From assembly GCA_947627815.1 (NCBI GenBank), contig CANQXN010000003.1, forward strand, positions 1 to 41,072: a stretch of 41,072 nucleotides of DNA, written 5' to 3'. Both the position numbers and the translations under genes were made by a program. Below the pieces are notes generated by a model. The model was not told the DNA's origin, did not search any database, and saw only the letters and a list, made by a program, of their open reading frames with translations. Positions 1-6,150 of the stretch are shown piece after piece (the first letter of the stretch is position 1; every line of letters starts with the position of its first letter). This stretch comes from an uncultured Clostridia bacterium. GTDB lineage: Bacteria; Bacillota; Clostridia; Oscillospirales; CAG-272.

Positions 1-106
1 GCCTCCCCAATGCCATACCATTCGCAGGGTTTCTTTTTTTGATCAATGATGGGTCATATCAATTGACATCACAAATCATTATCGTGTCCTTTGGGACCCC
101 ACACGC

Positions 107-135
107 TTGACAGCTCCTCTTTTTTATGGTATACT
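107..135 (+). promoter_or_regulatory. Consensus sigma-A promoter of the GNAT leader
   Basis: TTGACA at 107-112 and TATACT at 130-135 are separated by exactly 17 bases. A TG one base upstream of the -10 box gives it an extended form. The predicted transcript starts near 142, almost at the SD of the leader ORF at 155. This would drive the acetyltransferase at 343. Confidence 0.8.
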
Positions 136-154
136 TTCCATGAAAGGAGAACCT

Positions 155-271
155 ATGGGCAGGAGCCAACGAAAAAAGCGACGAATTCCGAAAAGCCGTG
201 TGACAAAACAGTCACGGTGCGGTTTTTGCGGAATTTTTTCATTTTTTCGGGCGATCCTGTCCTTTCCGTAA
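155..271 (+). CDS. Putative 38-residue leader peptide upstream of the GNAT gene
   Basis: A 38-codon frame runs from ATG at 155 to TAA at 269-271. It has a strong SD (AAAGGAG at 143-149, five bases before the ATG) right at the predicted mRNA 5' end. The peptide is very basic at the N-terminus (MGRSQRKKRRIPKSR), then carries Cys-Gly-Phe-Cys and a hydrophobic, Phe-rich end. It lies wholly in the leader between promoter and GNAT gene, and a terminator-like hairpin sits within it. I do not recognise a family. It could be a regulatory leader peptide, a small protein in its own right, or an untranslated frame. The promoter and SD are seen directly; the role is inferred. Confidence 0.45.
   Translation: MGRSQRKKRRIPKSRVTKQSRCGFCGIFSFFRAILSFP
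191..227 (+). promoter_or_regulatory. Terminator-like hairpin (possible attenuator) in the GNAT leader
   Basis: TGTGAC (199-204) faces GTCACG (211-216, including a G-T pair) across a six-base loop. After a small internal loop, AAAA and CCG at 191-198 face CGG and TTTT at 220-226. The hairpin ends in a run of five T and lies inside the leader ORF, about 115 bases before the GNAT start. The layout resembles attenuation control, but the stem is imperfect. Confidence 0.35.
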
Positions 272-342
272 ACCTCCCTTCCCCCGCGATGGGACAAAAC
301 ACGGCACAAATAAACATTTTACAAAACACGGAGGTTTACAGA

Positions 343-1311
343 ATGAGCGAAACAATCAAATTCACAGTCTCCCCGGCCACGGCGGAACAGCTACGCTGGC
401 TGCGGGAGGTATATTGGTGCAACAACGAATATTGGAGAACGGCCAAGGTCTACCGGAACTATTATGTGGCGGCGGAGGAGAACGGCGAGGTTCTTGGGTA
501 TCTGGTCGTGCGGGAGTTCCCGGCGGTTGAAACGCTGGGCGGCAAGAACTGGTGGATCGCCGCGACTCGAATCATCGACCCCGCGAAACGACGGCACGGC
601 ATCGGCACGGCGTTAGTCGAAAAAGTTCTGTTCGATGCACAAGCCGAAGGGGTACGGTATTTGTGTGGCTCGGTCAGCCGCACATCCGCAGCCCATTTCT
701 GGGTAAAACAGGGGTTCCTGCTGACTCCCTACGGTCAGGAAAAGGCAAACAACGATCCGGACATGGATGGCAATTGTCCGCACCTTCTGCTTCGCCGAAT
801 CGATCAGGACGACCCGCCGCGCTATCCCCAATGGATCAATGTTGCCAAAGGCATGTGGGAGGGAAAAATCCGCCCGCTCACATCCGAGGAACGGAACCAC
901 ATTATCGCGGAGCAGTTGCAAAAGACAAATCCCGGCTATTGGGAAGCGCGCGGCGGCACGCATTTCGGCTATATCGCGGAGCGAAGCGGACGAACGCTCG
1001 GATGGATCCTTGCAGCAGAACGACCAATGGGAAAACCGCTCGCGGGTACAGTATGGGGCGTTCCGGCGTCCGCATTATCCGCCGAGGACGAAGACACGGC
1101 GCGGCGACTTCTGAATCGTCTGTTCGAAGCGGCTTTTGAACAAAGAGTGACACAGATTTTGTGCATGGTTCGACCCCGGCAGGAGGCACCGCTTTGGGAA
1201 CGCCGTGGGTTCGCCCTGTTCGACTGGATCAGTTTTGGTGAAAAAAACGACTTCATGTGCGCGATACGCAACATGTCCGACGGCTTCCGGTTCGTCGATA
1301 CAAAAAAATAA
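343..1311 (+). CDS. Two-domain GNAT family N-acetyltransferase
   Basis: A 322-residue protein of the GNAT superfamily, which moves an acyl group from acyl-CoA to an amine; the substrate cannot be read from sequence. The first half holds the acyl-CoA binding signature RRHGIGTALVEKVL (motif A), followed by a strand and an AAHFWVKQGF segment typical of the GNAT C-terminal part. The second half (about residues 180-310) repeats the fold in degenerate form, with FGYIAERSGRTLGWILAAE and LWERRGF but no clear motif A, so one active site is likely. An upstream in-frame TTG at 91 precedes the promoter and is unlikely. ATG 343 has the SD GGAGG seven bases upstream and matches the fold's start. The gene has its own promoter and leader and ends at a bidirectional terminator. 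Confidence 0.85.
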   Translation: MSETIKFTVSPATAEQLRWLREVYWCNNEYWRTAKVYRNYYVAAEENGEVLGYLVVREFPAVETLGGKNWWIAATRIIDPAKRRHGIGTALVEKVLFDAQAEGVRYLCGSVSRTSAAHFWVKQGFLLTPYGQEKANNDPDMDGNCPHLLLRRIDQDDPPRYPQWINVAKGMWEGKIRPLTSEERNHIIAEQLQKTNPGYWEARGGTHFGYIAERSGRTLGWILAAERPMGKPLAGTVWGVPASALSAEDEDTARRLLNRLFEAAFEQRVTQILCMVRPRQEAPLWERRGFALFDWISFGEKNDFMCAIRNMSDGFRFVDTKK

Positions 1312-1411
1312 CGGCTATCAAGGATCCAATCAACGGCGCAACTACATTTTGGAAAGCGCAAATGAATTAAGTTAAAACCCGCGCCCTATTTGGGGTTGGG
1401 AAAAGACTTTC

Positions 1412-1466
1412 GGCAAAAAAACCGCAAGGCGCCACCTCTTTATGAGGCAACGCCTTGCGGCTTTTT
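1412..1466. terminator. Bidirectional terminator between GNAT gene and coaD
   Basis: A perfect 10-bp stem, CCGCAAGGCG at 1422-1431 and CGCCTTGCGG at 1451-1460, encloses a second small stem (CCTC 1435-1438 and GAGG 1444-1447). An A-run precedes it and a T-run follows, so it can stop transcription from both convergent genes. Confidence 0.9.
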
Positions 1467-1475
1467 ATAGAACAT

Positions 1476-1967
1476 TCAAATATCGGCAGACAACGATCGA
1501 AGAATCGAGAGCGTGGACGGCATAAGCATATCTTCCGGCCAGTCACCTTGATGTAAGCGCTCCCGAACAACAGTGGAAGAAAGCTCTTTTTCTTCGGGCA
1601 GTGCCAAAAAAAACACAGTTTCCAATCCCGGCGTTCTTTTTCGGTTGAACACCGCCATTTCCAACTCATAGGACAGCTCGGCTTCCTTTCGAATGCCGCG
1701 GATCAGGTAATCGATTTCATGCTCTTTGGCATAATCGGCCACATAACCGTCGTCACGATCGACCATCACGCGTTCGGTAAGACCCGCTTCTTCCATCATT
1801 GCTCGCAGCATCCGGCATCGGAGAGCGGGCGAAAACATCGGCGTCTTCTCGTGATTGATAAACACGCAGACAGTCAACTGATCAAAAAGGTCGGCAGCCA
1901 TGCGGATAAGATGAAGATGACCTCGCGTAGGTGGATCAAAACTGCCTGTAATCAGCCCTTTTTTCAT
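1476..1967 (-). CDS. coaD: Phosphopantetheine adenylyltransferase (CoaD)
   Basis: Transfers AMP from ATP to 4'-phosphopantetheine, forming dephospho-CoA, the penultimate step of CoA synthesis in the cytosol. At 163 residues it has normal family length. The nucleotidyltransferase signature GSFDPPTRGHLHLI lies at the N-terminus (the T/HxGH site), LIRGIRKEAELSYELEMA is the family's pantetheine-binding segment, and LSSTVVRE is the C-terminal ATP-binding motif. Its start overlaps the rsmD stop by four bases, the classic rsmD-coaD arrangement, so the two are cotranscribed and translationally coupled. Confidence 0.97.
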   Translation of the reverse strand: MKKGLITGSFDPPTRGHLHLIRMAADLFDQLTVCVFINHEKTPMFSPALRCRMLRAMMEEAGLTERVMVDRDDGYVADYAKEHEIDYLIRGIRKEAELSYELEMAVFNRKRTPGLETVFFLALPEEKELSSTVVRERLHQGDWPEDMLMPSTLSILRSLSADI

Positions 1968-2521
1968 ATCTCCTCTTCCTCTTTGGCAAGATAGGTGAGA
2001 TATGTTTTTCCATATCTCGCAAACCGTTTTTCAACAAACCCTTCTGCGGTAAAAGGCTTGTCCCTGTCGCTTTCGCAAACCAAAAGCGCGCCTTGCGCAA
2101 AAAGATCGGCTTTCAACATGGCATGGATCGCATTTTTGACAGAATCACCCGCATATGGCGGATCCAGAAAGACAATATCAAACTGTTCTTTTCCGGCAAA
2201 ACTTTTGATCACCGCTTTATAGTCGGCATTCAGAATTCTGGCCCGATCGATCAATTTTGTTTTTTCCGCATTCTTTTTTATGATCTCGACGGCGCTTTTG
2301 CTGGAATCCACAAAAGTGGCGGATGCGGCGCCGCGTGAAAGCGCTTCCAATCCCAGCTGGCCGGATCCGGCAAACAGGTCTAACACTCTTCTGCCCTCAA
2401 TATCAAACTGAATCATAGAAAACAGGGCTTCTTTCACGCGTTCTGCGGTTGGACGGGTAATATCTTCTCCATTCAGCGTAAATAGTTTTACGCCTTTCGC
2501 GCTTCCGGTAATAATTCTCAT
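1964..2521 (-). CDS. rsmD: 16S rRNA (guanine(966)-N2)-methyltransferase RsmD
   Basis: An S-adenosylmethionine-dependent enzyme that methylates N2 of G966 in 16S rRNA during 30S assembly. The 185 residues begin with MRIITGSAKG, typical of RsmD. They contain the SAM loop DLFAGSGQLGLEALSRGA and the catalytic FLDPPYAG (the DPPY motif of amino-methyltransferases). An AAGGA SD precedes the ATG. It begins five bases after the uvrC stop and overlaps coaD downstream, so it is the middle gene of a uvrC-rsmD-coaD unit. Confidence 0.96.
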   Translation of the reverse strand: MRIITGSAKGVKLFTLNGEDITRPTAERVKEALFSMIQFDIEGRRVLDLFAGSGQLGLEALSRGAASATFVDSSKSAVEIIKKNAEKTKLIDRARILNADYKAVIKSFAGKEQFDIVFLDPPYAGDSVKNAIHAMLKADLFAQGALLVCESDRDKPFTAEGFVEKRFARYGKTYLTYLAKEEEEI

Positions 2522-2526
2522 ATGCC

Positions 2527-4410
2527 TTATCCTTCTACCGCATCTCTCGCGGTATTCTTTTTTGTATCTGCGGTATCTTTTTCTTTATGAAAAAAGGTAT
2601 ACACCGCTTCCGCATCCATCCGTGAGATGCCCGCAACGGCGGCGATTTCTTCGCTCTCTGCCGCAGCCAATCTTTTCACCGTCTTGAAATGCGCCATTAA
2701 CTTTTGTGCTTTGCGCGGCCCGATTCCCGTAATTTTTTCCAGTGAGGAATGCGTCAGCGTCTTGCTCTTGGCGTTCTTCATGGATTTAATCGAAAACCGG
2801 TGAACTTCTTCCTGTATTTTATAGATAAAAACAAAAACAGAATGTTCTTTGGCAATGCTGATCTCGGATGTTTCATCCACCAAAGCGCGGGTTTTATGAA
2901 ATTCATCCTTGACCATGCCGAAAACCGGAATATCCATGTGAAGGGTTTGAAACAACGCTTTCACCGTGTGAACATGGCCGCGTCCGCCATCCAAAAGAAA
3001 CAGATCGGGAAGAGGCTGTTCATCGGCATGTGCGATCCGACGCCGCAGCGCCTCTTGCATGGAGGCGTAGTCATCCTGTTTTCCTTCGGTGCCTTTGATA
3101 CGAAACAGGCGATACCCGCTTTTGGCAAACTTTCCGTTTTCGACAGCGATCAGACCAGCCGTAATGGTATCCGAACCGTAGTTTGAAATATCAATCGCTT
3201 CGATGCGTTCTGGCACGACTTCCAAACCAAGAAGCTCCGCCAAACGGATCAACACTTCGCTGTCCCGTTCTGCCTGCGCATTATATGCCTGCGCGTGGAT
3301 TCTGGCATTGTCGGCCACCATTTCGCAAAGGTGGCGATGTTCCCCGCGCATCGGTCGCAAAACGCGCACTTTATGACTGCCGGCATAAGAAGTCAAAGCC
3401 TCCCCAAGAAAGTCCCGCTCTTCCTCCTCCAGTGGCAATGTGGTATAGAGTGTGCGGGGAATATAATCTCTGCGCTGATAAACACCGCAAAGAAAGGATG
3501 TCAAAGATTCCCCGTCTACCAGTTTTTCCCCGGAAAAAACAAAGGTATCGGAATCGATCACAGCGCCGTCGCGAACATAATAAATGGCGAGGCAGGAGGA
3601 AAGCTCGTGGGAATAGAGAGCGGCCACATCGTATTCATCGCCGGGCGCTCCCACGATTTTTTGCCTTTCCCATAGCAAAGAGAGCGATTTGATCCTGTCT
3701 CGGTAAAGCGCCGCCGCCTCGTACGCCATATTTTCGGAGGCATAATACATTTTTTCTTCCAAAGAATGTTTCGCCTCATTAAAATTACCGCGCAGAAACC
3801 AAAGAATATCCTTAAAAGTCTCCTTATATTCTGCCTGATCGACTTTCCCGGCGCAAACCGCGCAGCATTGCCCAATCTGACTGTATAAGCAAGGGCGTTC
3901 TTTGCCGATATCCCGAGGAAACTGACGGTTACAAGTAGGAAGCATAAAGATCCGATTGACCGTCTTGATCACTTGAGAAGCCAAGGCCGAGGAGGAATAA
4001 GGTCCAAAATATCTCGCCTTGTCGTTGCTTCTCTTTCTCACCATAGTTACGCGGGGATAGGGTTCGTTCATTGATACCTTGATATAAGGGTAGTTTTTCC
4101 CGTCCTTTAAAAGTATATTGTATTTTGGCAAATGCAACTTAATCAATCGGTTTTCCAGCGCCAAAGCTTCCATTTCGGTATCGGTAAGCATATAATCGAA
4201 ATCCTTCACCGACGCCACCATAGCCGCGGTTTTCGGTTCTTTTTCCGTATCGGCAAAGTATTGAGAGACCCGATTTTTCAGCGCTTTGGATTTTCCGATA
4301 TAAATAATCTTGCCTTCGGCGTTCTTCATAATATAAACACCGGGAGAAAGCGGCAGATCATTTGCTTTTTTCTTTAATTCTTCGCGATTTTGATTCATAT
4401 TCTTATCCAT
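2527..4410 (-). CDS. uvrC: Excinuclease ABC subunit UvrC
   Basis: UvrC makes the two incisions around DNA lesions in nucleotide excision repair, working with UvrA and UvrB. The order of parts is an N-terminal GIY-YIG nuclease (LSPGVYIMKNAEGKIIYIGK), a cysteine group (CNRQ, then CLYSQIGQCCAVC) matching the family's iron-sulfur site, and a UVR motif near residue 200. Then come an RNase H-like nuclease (AIDISNYGSDT, LFLLDGGRGH) and C-terminal helix-hairpin-helix motifs (ITGIGPRKAQKLMAHF, VAGISRMDAEAV). I use ATG 4410 (627 residues); ATG 4398 is equally possible. The open frame reaches 4482, but that crosses a terminator and adds residues absent from the family. No strong SD is visible. rsmD follows five bases downstream. 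Confidence 0.95.
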   Translation of the reverse strand: MDKNMNQNREELKKKANDLPLSPGVYIMKNAEGKIIYIGKSKALKNRVSQYFADTEKEPKTAAMVASVKDFDYMLTDTEMEALALENRLIKLHLPKYNILLKDGKNYPYIKVSMNEPYPRVTMVRKRSNDKARYFGPYSSSALASQVIKTVNRIFMLPTCNRQFPRDIGKERPCLYSQIGQCCAVCAGKVDQAEYKETFKDILWFLRGNFNEAKHSLEEKMYYASENMAYEAAALYRDRIKSLSLLWERQKIVGAPGDEYDVAALYSHELSSCLAIYYVRDGAVIDSDTFVFSGEKLVDGESLTSFLCGVYQRRDYIPRTLYTTLPLEEEERDFLGEALTSYAGSHKVRVLRPMRGEHRHLCEMVADNARIHAQAYNAQAERDSEVLIRLAELLGLEVVPERIEAIDISNYGSDTITAGLIAVENGKFAKSGYRLFRIKGTEGKQDDYASMQEALRRRIAHADEQPLPDLFLLDGGRGHVHTVKALFQTLHMDIPVFGMVKDEFHKTRALVDETSEISIAKEHSVFVFIYKIQEEVHRFSIKSMKNAKSKTLTHSSLEKITGIGPRKAQKLMAHFKTVKRLAAAESEEIAAVAGISRMDAEAVYTFFHKEKDTADTKKNTARDAVEG

Positions 4411-4413
4411 ATT

Positions 4414-4430
4414 GTTTTCCAATGGAAAAC
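4414..4430. promoter_or_regulatory. Short inverted repeat just upstream of uvrC
   Basis: GTTTTCC (4414-4420) and GGAAAAC (4424-4430) form a perfect 7-bp inverted repeat with a three-base spacer, directly before the uvrC start. It could be an operator or an mRNA hairpin hiding the start region. No known SOS box sequence is recognised here. Confidence 0.35.
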
Positions 4431-4466
4431 GATATCTGCTCAAAAACCGTTGATATTGCCATGTGT

Positions 4467-4498
4467 AAAAATGAGCAGACACATGTATGCCTGCTCAT
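4467..4498 (-). terminator. Intrinsic terminator after ptsH
   Basis: ATGAGCAG (4471-4478) and CTGCTCAT (4491-4498) form an 8-bp stem. Read on the minus strand it is followed by a run of T, which separates ptsH from uvrC. Confidence 0.75.
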
Positions 4499-4537
4499 TG
4501 TACCGATTCATACAAAAACAACAAGGAAATCTGACCG

Positions 4538-4804
4538 TCAGTCTGCAAAGCCTTTTTCAAACCATTGTGTCAGTCCGTCAATCGCTTCTGCTTCATCAAC
4601 GCCGTCTGCGATTAAAGTGATCGTCATTCCCTGTGTGATACCCAGCGCGAGGACCGATACCAAGGATTTGGCATTGACGCGCCATTCGTCATCTTTTTCA
4701 ATCCAAACAGAGCTTTTATAGCTATCCGCTTTCTGCACAAACATGGCGGCCGGACGGGCATGTAAGCCTTTTATATAATGTATAGTTATTTCTTTTGAAA
4801 CCAT
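4538..4804 (-). CDS. ptsH: HPr phosphocarrier protein
   Basis: HPr passes phosphate from enzyme I to the sugar-specific EIIA domains of the phosphotransferase system; in Firmicutes its Ser46 form also mediates catabolite repression with CcpA. The 88 residues keep the active-site block GLHARPA, with His15 and Arg17 in place. They also keep the regulatory serine in NAKSLVSVLALGI (Ser47 here because of one extra residue). An AAGGAG SD precedes the ATG. No enzyme I gene is adjacent, as is common in Clostridia. It has its own promoter (4865-4893) and terminator, so it is monocistronic. The tail KGFAD is slightly extended. It contrasts with the HPr-like protein at 21920, which lacks the histidine. 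Confidence 0.93.
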   Translation of the reverse strand: MVSKEITIHYIKGLHARPAAMFVQKADSYKSSVWIEKDDEWRVNAKSLVSVLALGITQGMTITLIADGVDEAEAIDGLTQWFEKGFAD

Positions 4805-4864
4805 GATATCAGTGCTCCTTCATTCCTGCACACAATCATTATATATTCCCGTATATCATAGAAG

Positions 4865-4893
4865 ATTATAACAAGAAAAAAAAGAAAAATCAA
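4865..4893 (-). promoter_or_regulatory. Promoter of ptsH
   Basis: On the minus strand TTGATT (4888-4893) and TATAAT (4865-4870) are 17 bases apart, about 60 bases upstream of the ptsH ATG. A second TATAAT at 4838-4843 has no matching -35 box. Confidence 0.65.
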
Positions 4894-4913
4894 TAGCCTG
4901 CACTGAAAAAAAT

Positions 4914-5468
4914 TCAAGGACGCGGAATTTCGGTGATTGTAACAGTTAAAACGGATGAACCGGCAGTCACTTTGAGTATTTTACCCACATTCAAGGAACC
5001 GTTTTCACCAAAGGTAATGCCGGTGTCTTCATATCGTCCTGTGACAGTCAGTTTGCCTCGCACGGTATATCGAGTAGGATCATTCACGGTGTGAAAAACG
5101 GTCATACCGTCTTCCTCGGCAAGGACGGCGGTCTGGTAGGGTTCAGAAGTAATGTCGGATACCGACCCCAGCTCTTCCCCGTCAAGCATCCATACAAGAT
5201 CCTTCTGCCAATGCTCATATCCATCGACAGAAATGCCGTCAATTTTAAAACTTACCGTGATTTTTTCAAGAGGCGCACGACTATCAAACCAATTTAAAAC
5301 AGCCGCACGAAATAAGAGTCCGACCAAACACAAAAGCAGAAGAATCACCAAAAGAAAATCAAGGACGGTAAGCCGGGTTTTCTTTCCTTTTTTCTTTTCC
5401 TCTTTGACTGTAGCGGAAGACCACTCCGTCTTTTTTTCCTGAACTTCGCCGCGTTCATTATGATTCAT
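4914..5468 (-). CDS. DUF4330-like membrane-anchored protein (second of pair)
   Basis: A 184-residue protein with a charged cytosolic N-terminus of about 30 residues (KKKGKK), one transmembrane segment (VLDFLLVILLLLCLVGLLF, about 34-53), and an extracytoplasmic beta-rich part of about 130 residues. The LDFLLVILLL start and layout match DUF4330, which has no assigned function. The last 80 residues (LTVTGRYEDTGITFGENG) read like the family's C-terminal core. The SD is excellent (GGAGGTG about eight bases before the ATG). The start lies inside the end of the upstream paralogue (11-base overlap), so the two are translationally coupled. A role beside the O-antigen-ligase-like protein is inference. 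Confidence 0.72.
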   Translation of the reverse strand: MNHNERGEVQEKKTEWSSATVKEEKKKGKKTRLTVLDFLLVILLLLCLVGLLFRAAVLNWFDSRAPLEKITVSFKIDGISVDGYEHWQKDLVWMLDGEELGSVSDITSEPYQTAVLAEEDGMTVFHTVNDPTRYTVRGKLTVTGRYEDTGITFGENGSLNVGKILKVTAGSSVLTVTITEIPRP

Positions 5469-6006
5469 TTGCTGCCACCTCCTCTACAGAAATACAACGA
5501 CAGACGCCGCTAAAGAAAGGCGTCAAAAAGGAAAACTCACTGCCAACACCAATAGATTCCCCCTGCCATGTGTGATTTTGGGCATCCGAAACAGACATCT
5601 GAACGCAAATGCTGAATTCAAATTTACTAAACCCGGGACAAACGGCATAAACCAAATTACCCGCATCGTCAGTCTTATCGGTAGCGGCAAAATAAGGCTC
5701 TGCTTCCCCAACGGTTTCAATACTGCCAAACGGCACGGGCGCCGAATTGCCCTCATCAAAATAAAGATAAAATGAATCTTTCGGCATCATGGGAAGCTTA
5801 CCCGATGATAAAAGATCGTTATCAACGCGATCGATGGAAAAACGATAGCGCAAGGTCTGCTTTTTTCCGGACAGTCCCAAAAGGCCGGAGTCCGAAAAGA
5901 AGAAAAGAAAAATCATCGCTACAAGCAATGCAAAAACCAACAAAAGAATCAAAGCGTCGATGACATTAAATCTGCCCCCGGCTTTTGACTCGCCGTGTAT
6001 TGTCAT
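5458..6006 (-). CDS. DUF4330-like membrane-anchored protein (first of pair)
   Basis: A 182-residue protein built like its downstream neighbour: a short cytosolic start, one transmembrane segment (FNVIDALILLLVFALLVAMIFLFFF, about 13-37), then about 145 extracytoplasmic residues. These include the two cysteines of SGVCRC near the end and another at AVCPGF. The FNVIDALILLL start is DUF4330-like; the rest is less clearly so. AAGGGAG lies eight bases before the ATG. The gene follows the O-antigen-ligase-like gene by 144 bases and overlaps the next by 11. The two DUF4330-like proteins may form a heterodimer in the envelope; this is inferred from the coupling only. Confidence 0.68.
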   Translation of the reverse strand: MTIHGESKAGGRFNVIDALILLLVFALLVAMIFLFFFSDSGLLGLSGKKQTLRYRFSIDRVDNDLLSSGKLPMMPKDSFYLYFDEGNSAPVPFGSIETVGEAEPYFAATDKTDDAGNLVYAVCPGFSKFEFSICVQMSVSDAQNHTWQGESIGVGSEFSFLTPFFSGVCRCISVEEVAANES

Positions 6007-6150
6007 ACATATTACTCCCTTCGTTTCGTAGCGATACAGGATTTCGACACAAACCCGTTCTGACTTGGCCTTGAAAGTGTCAACCGTATAGCGGTTTTCT
6101 TATCCGCCGTGTTATTCAACTATTTTGTATAGCAAAGAAGAGCTATAGGA

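Noticed and set aside
1..106. Left edge of the window
   Set aside because: No frame, RNA or paired hairpin is supportable; a TTGACA at 63-68 has no -10 partner.
552..1139. A 195-codon frame inside the GNAT gene in another frame
   Set aside because: Arg/Pro/Ser-rich composition typical of an off-frame shadow; the GNAT frame has clear motifs.
6078..6083. TTGACA on the minus strand before the DUF4330-like gene
   Set aside because: No acceptable -10 box lies 16-18 bases downstream, so no promoter is called.
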